Source of the DNA: Amycolatopsis sp. CA-230715
Lineage (GTDB): Bacteria; Actinomycetota; Actinomycetes; Mycobacteriales; Pseudonocardiaceae
Length of the DNA stretch: 64,000 nt
Assembly (NCBI RefSeq): GCF_018736145.1
Contig: NZ_CP059997.1
Span: 4,587,501 to 4,651,500, forward strand
Direction: 5' to 3'
The position numbers and the translations under genes are program-made. Shown in pieces: positions 16,810 through 24,737 of this stretch (positions within the stretch are counted from its first letter, which is position 1; every line of letters starts with the position of its first letter). Under the pieces are notes generated by a model. The model searched no databases. It was given only the letters and a program-made list of their open reading frames with translations, and was not told the DNA's origin.

Positions 16810-17150
16810 GCTGCTCGGCCCCGCGCAGCCCGGGGTACCGGTAGACTGGGCTGGGGCCGCCCCCCCCGGGATCGGGTGGGGGTTTTCCCTGTTCAGGGGT
16901 CTCTCGTCGCCGAATCGTGGGTGCTGGTTCAGTCGTAGCGGATGCGGCGTCGTCCGCTCGTCGTCGCAACTCGGTGCGATTCGTGCGGGGCGCCGGAGCG
17001 CGGCCACGGACGAAGCGGGCCGGTGTTCGAGCAAGCCCTCGCGGGCGCCGGGGGGAAGATCGGCGGCTGGTGGCGGCCCCGCTCCTGGCGTAGGGTCGTG
17101 ACCTGCGACTTCTCTGTGATGGTGGGCACCGGCGGAAGGCGGGACGGGTC

Positions 17151-17993
17151 ATGCGCTCGATGTGGAAGGGCTCGGTGTCCTTCGGGTTGGTCACCATCCC
17201 GGTCAACCTGTACACGGCGACCGAGAACAAGAGCGTCAGCCTGCGGCAGGTCCACGAGGCCGACGGCGCGCGCATCCAGTACAAGCGGTACTGCTCGGCG
17301 GAGAACAAGGAAGTGCCCTACGCGGAGATCGCGAAGGGCTACGAGCTGCCCGACGGCGGCATGGTCGTGCTCACCGACACCGATTTCGCGGAGCTGCCGC
17401 TGCCCACCTCCCGCGCGATCGACGTGCTCGAATTCGTCCCGCTCGAGGCCATCGATCCGATCTACTACGACAGCACCTACTACATCGAGCCGCAGAAAGC
17501 GGCCGCGAAGCCGTACGTGCTGCTCCGCGACGCCCTGCACAAATCGGGCCAGGTCGCGATCGCGAAGGTCGCGCTCCGCCAGCGCGAATCGCTCGCGATC
17601 CTGCGCGTCCACTCCGACCTGCTGGTGATGACCACCATGTTGTGGCCGGACGAGGTCCGCACCCCCGATTTCGGCTTCCTCGACGAGGACGCCCCGCAGA
17701 TCCGCCCGCAGGAGCTGACCATGGCGGGCTCCCTGATCGACTCCATGTCGGAGCCGGTCTTCGAGCCGGACAAGTACCAGGACAGCTACCGCGAGGCACT
17801 CGAAGCGCTGATCGAGGCGAAGGTCAGCGGCAACGAGACCGCGGCGCCGCCGGAGGCACCGGGCAAGGCCGAGGTCGTCGACCTGATGAGCGCGCTGCAG
17901 GCCAGCGTCAGCGCGGCAAAGGAGACCCGCAAACCGGCCAAGGGCAAGGCCAAGAGCGGCGAGGAAAAGAAGCGCCGCACCAAGAGCGCCTGA
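17151..17993 (+). CDS. ku: Non-homologous end-joining protein Ku
   Basis: A 280-residue bacterial Ku homodimer subunit. The N-terminus MRSMWKGSVSFGLVTIPVNLY is diagnostic, followed by the DNA-ring beta-barrel core (QYKRYCSAENKEVPYAEIAKGYEL, DPIYYDSTYYIEP, QRESLAILR) and a lysine-rich C-terminal tail (KPAKGKAKSGEEKKRRTK). Ku encircles broken DNA ends and recruits LigD for end joining. The basic tail is typical of mycobacterial-type Ku and aids ligase recruitment and DNA binding. No ligD gene is adjacent in this window. The start chosen matches the family N-terminus. Confidence 0.96.
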   Translation: MRSMWKGSVSFGLVTIPVNLYTATENKSVSLRQVHEADGARIQYKRYCSAENKEVPYAEIAKGYELPDGGMVVLTDTDFAELPLPTSRAIDVLEFVPLEAIDPIYYDSTYYIEPQKAAAKPYVLLRDALHKSGQVAIAKVALRQRESLAILRVHSDLLVMTTMLWPDEVRTPDFGFLDEDAPQIRPQELTMAGSLIDSMSEPVFEPDKYQDSYREALEALIEAKVSGNETAAPPEAPGKAEVVDLMSALQASVSAAKETRKPAKGKAKSGEEKKRRTKSA

Positions 17994-18121
17994 CACACCC
18001 CGTGCCCCGATGATCACCCGGGGTCCCCGAGGCGACACGCCGACGACGTGTCAGACTCTGTCGTCCCCCGGTGGTACCAAGAGTGGGGAAAGCACTACAC
18101 CGAGTCGGGGAAGGACACGGT

Positions 18122-18325
18122 ATGGACTGCTTGACCTGCGGTAACGGCCTCGACCATTGCCACGGAACGCTCATCGTGCACGTCGGCGGCGCGGTCGACT
18201 GCACCGACGGCGACTGCGCCGACCACGACCGCATCCGCCACGCCCTGATCGTCGACTGCGAGTTCCTCGGCGCCTGCGACTGCCACACCCCCGAGCACGC
18301 CGCACCGCTCCGCCACGCGTCCTGA
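18122..18325 (+). CDS. Small cysteine/histidine-rich protein
   Basis: A 67-residue protein with ten percent or more Cys and His: CLTCGNGLDHCHGTLIVH at the N-terminus, then DCTDGDC, and DCEFLGACDCHTPEH near the end. The paired CxxC/CxC and His arrangement suggests binding of one or two zinc ions, or a redox role. GAAGGA lies about six bases before the ATG at 18122. Comparable Cys-rich peptides occur across actinobacteria without assigned function. It sits between ku and the aldo/keto reductase, which has its own promoter. Confidence 0.75.
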   Translation: MDCLTCGNGLDHCHGTLIVHVGGAVDCTDGDCADHDRIRHALIVDCEFLGACDCHTPEHAAPLRHAS

Positions 18326-18332
18326 ACCGGGT

Positions 18333-18363
18333 TTGACCTGGAGCGCGCTCCAGCTCGTACGGT
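18333..18363 (+). promoter_or_regulatory. MerR-type promoter with 19-bp spacer and palindrome
   Basis: A -35 TTGACC (18333-18338) and a -10 TACGGT (18358-18363) are separated by 19 bases, the overlong spacing used by MerR-family activators. The perfect 16-bp palindrome CTGGAGCGCGCTCCAG (18338-18353) fills the spacer. The start codon of the aldo/keto reductase is eight bases after the -10 box, so the transcript should be leaderless or nearly so. No merR gene is adjacent. Confidence 0.8.
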
Positions 18364-18370
18364 CCTGCGC

Positions 18371-19357
18371 ATGACGAACCTCCCACCCCGCCGCCTCGGC
18401 GAACTGACCGTCGCGGCGCAGGGCCTCGGCTGCATGGGCATGAGCCACGGCTACGGCGACTCCGACGACGACCAGTCCATCGCCACGATCCACCGCGCCC
18501 TCGAACTCGGCGTCACGCTGCTCGACACCTCCGACTTCTACGGCGCCGGGCACAACGAGGAACTCATCGGCCGCGCGCTGGCTGGCAGGCGGGACCAGGC
18601 CGTGATCGCGACGAAGTTCGGCTTCGCGAACAAGCTCGGCGAGCCGACGCTGTTGCGTGGCGACGCCGCGTACGTGCGCGAAGCGGTCGACGCTTCGTTG
18701 CGGCGGTTGAACGTCGACCACATCGACCTCTACTACCTGCACCGCGTCGACCCGTCGGTGCCGATCGAAGAGACCGTCGCCGCGATGGCCGACCAGGTTC
18801 GCGCGGGCAAGGTCCGCCACCTCGGTCTGTCCGAAGCGAACGCGCGGACCGTGCGCCGGGCCGTCGCGGTGCACCCGATCGCGGCGCTGCAGAGCGAATG
18901 GTCACTGTGGACTCGTGACATCGAGGCCGACGTCTTGCCCGCCTGCCGCGAACTCGGCGTCGGCCTCGTCCCCTTCTCCCCGCTCGGCCGCGGTTTCCTC
19001 ACCGGCCGGTACAAGTCGGTGGCCGGCCTTCCCGAGACCGACGTCCGCCGTTCGCAGCCCCGGTTCGCCGACGGCAACCTCGAACGCAACTTGTCCATTG
19101 TGGACAAGCTCGACGAGCTGGCCGCGCGCAAGGGCGTCACCGCGGGCCAGCTCGCGCTCGCCTGGGTGCAGCACCGCGGCGACGACGTGGTCCCGATCCC
19201 CGGCACCCGCAGGCAGCGGTATCTGGAGGAGAACCTCGCCGCGGCCTCGCTAGAACTGTCCAAAAAGGAGCTTGAGGCCATCGACGCCGCCGCGCCCGCG
19301 GGTGCCGTCGCGGGCACCCGCTACGACGCGAAGAGCATGGAGTTCGTCAACGGCTGA
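18371..19357 (+). CDS. Aldo/keto reductase
   Basis: A 328-residue NADPH-dependent oxidoreductase of the AKR13/YajO-like group. The catalytic tetrad is visible: Asp and Tyr in LLDTSDFYGAGHNEELIG, Lys in VIATKFGF and His in YYLHRVDP; the cofactor region SPLGRGFLTG and VPIPGTRRQRYLEENL completes the fold. The enzyme probably reduces carbonyl compounds, with the natural substrate unknown. Transcription appears driven by a MerR-type promoter ending a few bases upstream, implying induction by a thiol- or electrophile-type signal or a drug. The last 11 bases overlap the convergent HNH gene. A CTTGTCCA-N3-TGGACAAG palindrome lies inside the coding region at 19090. Confidence 0.94.
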   Translation: MTNLPPRRLGELTVAAQGLGCMGMSHGYGDSDDDQSIATIHRALELGVTLLDTSDFYGAGHNEELIGRALAGRRDQAVIATKFGFANKLGEPTLLRGDAAYVREAVDASLRRLNVDHIDLYYLHRVDPSVPIEETVAAMADQVRAGKVRHLGLSEANARTVRRAVAVHPIAALQSEWSLWTRDIEADVLPACRELGVGLVPFSPLGRGFLTGRYKSVAGLPETDVRRSQPRFADGNLERNLSIVDKLDELAARKGVTAGQLALAWVQHRGDDVVPIPGTRRQRYLEENLAAASLELSKKELEAIDAAAPAGAVAGTRYDAKSMEFVNG

Positions 19358-19817
19358 GCTGGGTCACCTGGCTCAGGTCGTCCCAGATCGGCACGCGCGG
19401 GGAAAACCGCAGCGCCATGCCCGCCTCGGCCGGGGTGCGGTCGCCCTTGCGCGCGTTGCAGCTGCGGGAGGTCCCGCCGCACGCGGTCACCGTGTTGAGC
19501 CAGCTCGTGCGCGCGCCGCCCCTGCTGATCGGGACGACGTGGTCGACGGTCGTGGCGTGGCAGCCGCAGTAGGCGCACGTGTGGTTGTCGCGCCGGAGCA
19601 CGCCGCGCCGCGACCACCGCGGCGCGTTCGCGTAGCGCCACTTCATCACGACGTAGCGCAGCAGCCGCACGACCTTCGGGCGCGGGAAGACGCCGAGCTC
19701 GGTGCCGTCGGACTCGTGCACGACGGCGACCCTGCGGACGAGCATCCGGATGGCGTGCGGGACCGAAACCGTGTGCAACGGCTCGTAGCCCGCGTTGAGG
19801 ACCAGCACGGTCATCAT
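19347..19817 (-). CDS. HNH endonuclease
   Basis: A 156-residue HNH nuclease of the common actinobacterial type starting MMTVLVLNAGYEPLHTVSV. The zinc-bound HNH core runs through TCAYCGCHATTVDHVVPISRGG, with the second Cys pair in TACGGTSRSCNARKGDRTPAEAG; the HNH residues are His, Asn (LNTV) and the terminal His replaced by Arg/Lys region as usual in this family. Such proteins nick or cut DNA and are often encoded as solitary genes; no restriction methylase or phage genes are nearby. GGGGGTG precedes the start. The 3' end overlaps the aldo/keto reductase by 11 bases. Confidence 0.9.
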   Translation of the reverse strand: MMTVLVLNAGYEPLHTVSVPHAIRMLVRRVAVVHESDGTELGVFPRPKVVRLLRYVVMKWRYANAPRWSRRGVLRRDNHTCAYCGCHATTVDHVVPISRGGARTSWLNTVTACGGTSRSCNARKGDRTPAEAGMALRFSPRVPIWDDLSQVTQLSR

Positions 19818-19939
19818 GACGACACCCCCTTTCCGTACTGGGCAAGGAAAAGCATCTTCCGTCCACACGTGACCGTCAACGCGTTTACCGCGCCCGAAAA
19901 CTCGTTGCGCGGCACGCCGGTGCGCCGGATGATCCCGGT

Positions 19940-20038
19940 ATGACCACGACTGCCGCCCCGCCGCGATCCCGTACCGACGTGTTCGGGCGCGGCAAGCAGC
20001 AGGACCGTCCGAAAGGGACGATGCAGCCACGCGCATGA
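19940..20038 (+). CDS. Possible leader peptide coupled to the LysE gene
   Basis: A 32-codon ATG frame rich in Thr, Pro, Arg and Lys (starts MTTTAAPPRSRTDVFGRGKQ) whose TGA overlaps the ATG of the LysE-family gene in the ATGA arrangement typical of translational coupling. There is no clear strong Shine-Dalgarno. It could be a genuine small regulatory ORF for a basic amino acid exporter, or chance. The remaining part of the 217-base gap upstream holds nothing else recognised. Confidence 0.3.
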   Translation: MTTTAAPPRSRTDVFGRGKQQDRPKGTMQPRA

Positions 20039-20655
20039 CCGCCGCCGTGGTGGCGGGCCTGCTCGCGGGGTACGGCATCGCGATCCCGGTCGGCGCGGTC
20101 TCGGCGTACCTGGTCTCGCTGACCGCGCGCACCGGGATCAGGGCCGGGATCGGCGCGGCGCTCGGGGTGGCGACCGCCGACGGCCTGTACGCGCTGGTCG
20201 CCATGATCGGCGGAGCCGCGGCCGCCCGAGCGCTGCACCCCGTTCTGCTCCCGCTGCGCTGGGTGTCCGCGTTCGTGCTCGTCGCACTCGCGCTGCGCAC
20301 CGGGATCTCCGCGGTACGCCGGTACCGGGCCGGTTCGGGCGACGAGATCGCGGCGACGGCGATCGGCCCCGCTCGGGCGTACTTCGGCCTGCTCGGCATG
20401 ACCGCGCTGAACCCGCTCACCGTCGTCTACTTCGCCGCGCTCGTGCTCGGCGGTTCGGCCGCGGTGACCGCGAACCGGTGGGAGCAGGCGGTTTTCGTGC
20501 TCGCCGCGTTCGCCGCCTCGGCGAGCTGGCAGATCCTGCTCGCCTGCGGCGGCGCGCTGCTCGGCAGGGTGCTGACCGGCCCCCGCGGCCGCCTCGGCAC
20601 GGCGACCGCGTCGAGCATGCTCGTCATCGCACTGGCGATCCGGTTGGTGGTTTAG
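20035..20655 (+). CDS. LysE family translocator
   Basis: A 206-residue membrane protein with six helices. The motif GYGIAIPVGAVSAYLVSLTARTG near the N-terminus corresponds to the LysE/RhtB signature GxxxxxxPGP in a variant form, and GLLGMTALNPLTVVYFAAL is the conserved second half-repeat with the NP pair. These exporters expel amino acids or related metabolites driven by proton motive force. The gene may be coupled to the small upstream ORF. Its 3' end overlaps the remains of a decayed oxidoreductase on the opposite strand. Confidence 0.88.
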   Translation: MTAAVVAGLLAGYGIAIPVGAVSAYLVSLTARTGIRAGIGAALGVATADGLYALVAMIGGAAAARALHPVLLPLRWVSAFVLVALALRTGISAVRRYRAGSGDEIAATAIGPARAYFGLLGMTALNPLTVVYFAALVLGGSAAVTANRWEQAVFVLAAFAASASWQILLACGGALLGRVLTGPRGRLGTATASSMLVIALAIRLVV

Positions 20656-21027
20656 CGGCGATGGTTTCCAGTTCCGTCAGCCACTCGCCCGCGGGCGGGC
20701 GCGCTTCGAGCAGCCACGTCGCCCCCGCGCGGTCGAGCGGACGCCGGTTCGGCCAGCCGCCGGGCGATCCACGCCGGTGGCACCGGCGACGGCGCCGAGC
20801 AGCACCCACGGATCGGGTGGTTCGAGACCGGACCCGTGCGGCATCTGCACGTGGTCGTCGAGGAAGACGCCGTCCCATCCCGATCGTTCCGCGGTGACCG
20901 CGAGGTGTTCCGGCGGGTGGTGGACCGGAACACCGACCGCGCGCCGCGCACCGCGCCGAGTCCGGAAACCCCGGCGAAGAACCGGAAGCGCTGGGTCGAA
21001 CTCGCGCTCCGCGGAATCACCGGGTGA
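20624..21027 (-). pseudogene. Decayed luciferase-like (LLM class) flavin-dependent oxidoreductase
   Basis: Three pieces of an F420/flavin-type luciferase-like enzyme can be read on the minus strand in different frames. The N-terminal piece has AVTAERSGWDGVFLDDHV followed by DPWVLLGAVAGAT; the middle has AWIA and, after a one- or two-base frame change, GGWPNRRPL, which in intact relatives is one continuous motif; the end has RAGATWLLEARPP, the usual C-terminal signature. Intact proteins are about 270-300 residues, so more than half is deleted, and the remaining segments are frameshifted. It cannot encode a working enzyme. Confidence 0.75.
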
Positions 21028-21042
21028 TCGGCCTGCCGGTGG

Positions 21043-21495
21043 TCAGGCCAGGTCGAGCAGGGTGCTCGAGTCGACTTCGATGTCGTGCAGCACCAGCCTG
21101 CTTCGCAGCTCGCGGACACCGTGGTCCCGTTTGAGCAGGTCGACGACCGTCTCGAACTCGGCGGGGTCGACGCACGCCAGCCTGAGCTGGTAGTCGTACT
21201 CGCCGGTGAGCCGCGCGCCCGCGACCACTTGCGGTACCGAGCGCAGGCCGTGTTCGAAGGCGGTGCGGTCGACGTGCTCGCGCAGGCGGATGTCGCTGAC
21301 CATGGTGAGCGCGCGGCCGAGCGCGGCGGGGTCGATCTCGGCGCGGAAGCCGCGGACCACCCCGGAGGCGCGCAGCCTGCGCACGCGGTCGGCGACCGTG
21401 TTCGCGGACAGGCGCACGTCCTTGCTCAGCTCGTGGTAGGTCCGGCGGGCGTCCTGCTCCAGCAGCCGCACGAGCGATCGGTCGATGTCGTCCAC
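21043..21495 (-). CDS. Lrp/AsnC family transcriptional regulator
   Basis: A 150-residue feast/famine regulator: an N-terminal winged HTH (DDIDRSLVRLLEQDARRTYHELSKDVRLSANTVADRVRRL) followed by the RAM/AsnC ligand-binding domain (YDYQLRLACVDPAEFETVV). Lrp proteins respond to amino acids and often regulate a divergent transporter; here the divergent gene encodes a ten-helix-like membrane protein. The GTG at 21495 starts the protein with the typical VDDIDRSL. An imperfect palindrome ATGAT-N6-ATCAT lies just upstream (21519) and may be its operator. Confidence 0.9.
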   Translation of the reverse strand: MDDIDRSLVRLLEQDARRTYHELSKDVRLSANTVADRVRRLRASGVVRGFRAEIDPAALGRALTMVSDIRLREHVDRTAFEHGLRSVPQVVAGARLTGEYDYQLRLACVDPAEFETVVDLLKRDHGVRELRSRLVLHDIEVDSSTLLDLA

Positions 21496-21518
21496 GCTGC
21501 CATTGTGGATAACTCGGC

Positions 21519-21534
21519 ATGATGTCGCAATCAT
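21519..21534. promoter_or_regulatory. Candidate Lrp operator
   Basis: ATGAT (21519-21523) and ATCAT (21530-21534) form a short inverted repeat with a six-base spacer, about 24 bases upstream of the Lrp/AsnC start and 80 bases upstream of the divergent membrane-protein gene. It is unusually A/T-rich for this genome. Binding by the adjacent Lrp protein is inferred from position only. Confidence 0.4.
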
Positions 21535-21614
21535 CGAGGAATACTCGGCCTGTGGTCGCGAGAGGGCTTGATTTCCGAGCCACCTGCGCCGCCTTCCGTG
21601 GAACCGTCGAGTGC

Positions 21615-22397
21615 ATGGAAGTCCTGGTGCTGCGCCTGGTCCTGCCCCTGCTCACGATGCTGCTCGTCACCGCGGCGCAACGGCGGTTCGGCCACCGGCT
21701 CGGCGGCAGGCTGGTCGGGCTGCCACTGACGTCCTGCCCGCTCCTCCTCGTGCTGCTGCTCACCGACGGGGCCGGTGTCGCGGCAGGGACCGCCGCCGGG
21801 ATGGCGGCCGGGCAGGCCGGGGTGGCGGTGTTCTGCTTCGCCTACGGCAGGCTCGCCGACCGGTTGCGCGGCCCGCTCCTGGTCACGGTCACCGCGCTCG
21901 CACTGGCCGCGGGCGCGCTCGTGGCGGTTTCGGTGATCAGGTCCACGGCGGTGGTGTTCGCGCTGGTCGCCGTCCTCGCCGTGGCCGGGCTGCGCGTCTG
22001 GGAACCGGTCGCGGCCACCGGCACGCGGGCCACGGCCGCCGTGCGGTGGGAGACGCCGCTGCGGGTCGTCGTCACGGTCACCGTCGTGGCCTGCCTCAGC
22101 GGCGCGGTGAAGGTGCTCGGCCCGCACCTGGCCGGTGTGCTGGCGGGCATACCGGTGGTGCTCGCCGTCCTCGCCCCGTTGACCCAGCGCGGCTCCGGGG
22201 CGCGCGCGGCCGCGGCACTGACCCGCGGTGTGCTGCGGTCCGTGCCGGGAACGCTGGCGTTCGTCGTAGCGCTCGCGTTCGGTCTGCCGTGGCTCGGAGC
22301 TGCGGCGTTCGGCGTCGCCGCCGGGGCACTGGTGCTCGCCGACTGTGCCACCGGACGGTTCCTCGTCACGCGGGCACGTGAAGTCGCGGTGAGCTGA
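21615..22397 (+). CDS. Multi-span membrane protein, possible exporter
   Basis: A 260-residue protein with eight to nine hydrophobic segments and short basic loops (AAQRRFGHRLGGRLVGLPLTSCP after helix 1). The two halves each contain a GLPLTS/AGIPVV-type motif (GRLVGLPLTSCPLLLVLLL and LAGVLAGIPVVLAVLAPLT), suggesting an internal repeat like that of small exporters. No named family is recognised with confidence. Divergence from an Lrp/AsnC regulator suggests amino acid- or nitrogen-related transport. A short hairpin of TCCATA/TATGGA follows the stop (22402-22419). Confidence 0.75.
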   Translation: MEVLVLRLVLPLLTMLLVTAAQRRFGHRLGGRLVGLPLTSCPLLLVLLLTDGAGVAAGTAAGMAAGQAGVAVFCFAYGRLADRLRGPLLVTVTALALAAGALVAVSVIRSTAVVFALVAVLAVAGLRVWEPVAATGTRATAAVRWETPLRVVVTVTVVACLSGAVKVLGPHLAGVLAGIPVVLAVLAPLTQRGSGARAAAALTRGVLRSVPGTLAFVVALAFGLPWLGAAAFGVAAGALVLADCATGRFLVTRAREVAVS

Positions 22398-22510
22398 CAG
22401 TCCATAGTGGATTATGGATCGGTACGTCCACAAGGGACGGTCGGCAACTCGTTACGAGTAATTCGGCACAACCCCGTAACGGTTGGCCTCCCAGTGTCGA
22501 CGGACAAGCC

Positions 22511-22720
22511 ATGACGGGGACGAAAACAGCGCGATGGGCAGAACTCCGGCCGGGGCAGGTGTGGGTGACCGCCGACGGCAGCACGCGGGTGGTGGACAGG
22601 GTCACGCGCGCGGTGTGGCGCACCACCGGGCGGCGGCAGAACGTGATCATGTTCGACGGGCACGGGCCCGAGACCCATCCGGACACCTTCGAGGTGACCG
22701 TCGTGCCGGACCGTTCCTGA
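22511..22720 (+). CDS. Small protein of unknown function
   Basis: A 69-residue, basic, probably globular protein. The sequence RPGQVWVTADGSTRVVDRVTRAV looks like a small SH3-like beta-barrel, and the remainder (RQNVIMFDGHGPETHPDTFEVTVV) continues with alternating strands. No family is recognised. The ATG has only a weak upstream GGAC. A GTCCATTGTGGAC palindrome occurs twelve bases after the stop, at 22729. It stands alone before a 900-base intergenic repeat region. Confidence 0.55.
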   Translation: MTGTKTARWAELRPGQVWVTADGSTRVVDRVTRAVWRTTGRRQNVIMFDGHGPETHPDTFEVTVVPDRS

Positions 22721-22926
22721 TCGACGACGTCCATTGTGGACCCCGTGTGACCTGCGCCTGGTGGGCACACTGGTGGTGCTGATCCCGGCGGCCGCGCGGC
22801 CGCCGGGCCGCGTCCTGCCCGCCGATGCCCTGAAGGATGCTCCTGTAGCGGTGTCGACCTAACCAGCCGAGGAACGATCCGCCGCCCCCGCGAGCACCCT
22901 GCCTCGCGAGCGAGCGCGGCTCCTAC

Positions 22927-23404
22927 GCCCCGAAGGAAGCCCTGCCTCGGCGGCGATCCGTGCCTGATGCCCCGAAAGTGGCTTTCGGGGACTTGAACGC
23001 CCCGAAGTTCACAGTGATGTCGGGTGCGTGGCGCGGTCATCGGCGGCGGAGGTTCTCCGTTGGTCCCCGAAGGCCACCTTCGGGGACCCTGGCGCCACTG
23101 TCTCGGCCCTCGCTCACGTGCGGGCAGGGCTGCGCATGCCCCGAAGGTGGCCTTCGGGGCGCTCAACGTCGCCAATCCACCCCTCGCACGCCCGACCGCC
23201 GCGACACGCCTGCCCCGAAAGTGACGTTCGGGGCGCTGGATTCCCTGAAGGTCACCTTCGGGGCACCCGAAGGCTTGCTGTGGGGTCGTGCGGGTGGCGA
23301 GAGCGTGGTGCGAGGGGCGAGATCGTGACGCTCAGCGCCCCAAGAGGAGCCTTCGGCGGCACCCGCGGCCCTACTCGACCTCTATAGGAGCGTCTTTCGG
23401 GGCG
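22927..23404 (+). repeat. Composite intergenic palindrome repeat, copy C
   Basis: The gap 22721-23633 has no convincing gene. Palindromes of the CCCCGAAGG/CCTTCGGGG type lie at 22970-22990, 23065-23085, 23139-23159, 23213-23233 and 23243-23263; the last four keep the 74, 74 and 30 spacing of copies A and D. Spacers also match, for instance TCTCGGCCCTCGCTCACGTG before the second and GCGCTGGATTC before the fourth. A degenerate palindrome starts at 22927, and copy A's end sequence (CTTTCGGGGC after a CTCTA motif) recurs near 23380-23404. The 22760-22925 part shows only traces of the same motif. Confidence 0.9.
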
Positions 23405-23460
23405 TGCGTCATGGGGTGAACAAGCACGTCAGAGCCGTAGGGGCAAGCGCGGCGAGATTG

Positions 23461-23478
23461 GTGAACACAAGTGTTCGC
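23461..23478. promoter_or_regulatory. Candidate operator upstream of esterase gene
   Basis: GTGAACAC (23461-23468) and GTGTTCGC (23471-23478) form an imperfect inverted repeat, perfect over GAACAC-AA-GTGTTC. A TACGCT -10-like hexamer follows at 23487. This looks like a TetR-type operator overlapping a promoter about 150 bases before the start at 23634. No regulator gene is adjacent. Confidence 0.5.
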
Positions 23479-23633
23479 TAATGGTGTACGCTTCCCTTCA
23501 CGCGCACTGGGGTGAGGGAAAAACCGACAGCCGCGAGGGGACCGGTACGTGTCCACCCGAATCCGCTTCCACCGCGCGTGCTTGGCGACCCGGATTGCCG
23601 TTCCGGGTCACGGACGAAGGGTTTCGACGGGTA

Positions 23634-24548
23634 ATGAAGATTCGCGCCAAGTCGCTCATCGTGGCCGCGGTGACGGCCGTACTGTCGGTCGGTCCCGTGG
23701 TGTCGGTGGCCAACGCGGAGCCGGATGCGGCCGCCGCCGGCTGCCCCGGCACCAGGGTGTTCGCCCTCGGCGGGCGGGCCGACCCCGATGCCACCTTCTT
23801 CCAGAACATCCCGCTCCCGCCGGGCTTCGACCTCGACCGGGTGCACTACTCGGCCGAGTTCTTCCCGGTCACCGGGCTCAAGACCTACGACGACTCCATC
23901 GCCGAGGGGATCGCGAACCTGACCCGCCACGTCTACGACTTCCACGGTGCGTGCGGCGGTTCGCACATCCTGATCACCGGGTACTCGATGGGCGCCCGCG
24001 CCGCCGGTGACACGTTGTTCAACCTCGGCAACGACAACAAGATCCCGAAGAACCAGATCGACGGCGTCCTCTACGCCGACCCGAGGCGGGTCGGCCCGAA
24101 CGGGTCGCCGGGCGGGATCGAGACCAACATCCCGACCCCGATCAAGGGCATCACGATGAACGGCCCGCGCGGGTTCGCGGGCATCGGGGTGCACGAGATC
24201 TGCAACCAGAACGACGGCGCGTGCCTGTCCGCGAACCCGTTCACCAACCTGCTGCAGTTCGCCAACGGCATCCAGGGCGCGGTCGCCGCGGGTGCGCACG
24301 GGTTCCCGCCGCCGAACCCGGTCGGCGAACGCGGCAACTTCGACACCGTCATCCCGCAGCCGCCGGTGATCCAGTACGGCCCGCCGCTCCCGCTGCCGAT
24401 CCCGACCCCGTGGGAGATGTTCAACGGCAAGATCCCCGGCACCGAGGGGCAGGCCGCGATCGCCGACATCCAGAACAAGCTGATGGGCTTGCTGTCGCCG
24501 GAGGCGAAGGCGGCGCTGCCGCACGTGCCGTTCTTCGGCATGGCCTGA
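23634..24548 (+). CDS. Secreted PE-PPE-domain/cutinase-like serine esterase
   Basis: A 304-residue exported protein with a signal peptide (MKIRAKSLIVAAVTAVLSVG, cleavage near ANA-EP). The mature part begins CPGTRVFALGGRADP and carries the nucleophile elbow ITGYSMGARAAGD, as in the PE-PPE esterase domain of mycobacteria and in cutinases; the acid and histidine are expected in the YADPRRVG and GVHEICNQNDGACL segments. The C-terminal 80 residues are Pro/Gly-rich and less conserved. It probably hydrolyses lipid or polymer esters outside the cell. The ATG at 23634 opens the signal peptide. A strong hairpin terminator follows. Confidence 0.82.
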   Translation: MKIRAKSLIVAAVTAVLSVGPVVSVANAEPDAAAAGCPGTRVFALGGRADPDATFFQNIPLPPGFDLDRVHYSAEFFPVTGLKTYDDSIAEGIANLTRHVYDFHGACGGSHILITGYSMGARAAGDTLFNLGNDNKIPKNQIDGVLYADPRRVGPNGSPGGIETNIPTPIKGITMNGPRGFAGIGVHEICNQNDGACLSANPFTNLLQFANGIQGAVAAGAHGFPPPNPVGERGNFDTVIPQPPVIQYGPPLPLPIPTPWEMFNGKIPGTEGQAAIADIQNKLMGLLSPEAKAALPHVPFFGMA

Positions 24549-24575
24549 TTCCCCGGTAACACCGGGAAAACGTCG

Positions 24576-24610
24576 CGCGGGTGGTGACACGGTTCGTGTC
24601 ACCACCCGCG
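24576..24610 (+). terminator. Strong hairpin terminator
   Basis: CGCGGGTGGTGACAC (24576-24590) and GTGTCACCACCCGCG (24596-24610) form a perfect 15-bp stem with a five-base loop, 28 bases after the esterase stop. The following sequence is only mildly T-rich (TTCCGCTGTT), which is common for actinobacterial terminators. Confidence 0.85.
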
Positions 24611-24737
24611 TTCCGCTGTTCCGGGCCGGAACGGCGATGGGGACCGGTCCCCTGAACCGGGAGCTACAAAGGGCGAGCCGGGTACACCGTGGCGCATTCC
24701 GCGCGAATCGGTTGCCATTCGCGCTGAGGGAGGCTCC

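Noticed and set aside
16850..16930. 6C-type small RNA suggested by the C-run and nearby G-runs
   Set aside because: The two C-rich hairpin loops of 6C RNA could not be drawn; only one C-run is present.
17994..18121. ligD or other NHEJ gene next to ku
   Set aside because: Downstream is a Cys-rich peptide and an aldo/keto reductase; nothing resembling a ligase, polymerase or nuclease domain occurs nearby.
22927..23404. Open frames inside the palindrome blocks, including sequences such as PKVAFGA repeats
   Set aside because: They arise because each palindrome reads as PK(V/A)xFG on both strands and has no stops; no ribosome site or domain supports translation.
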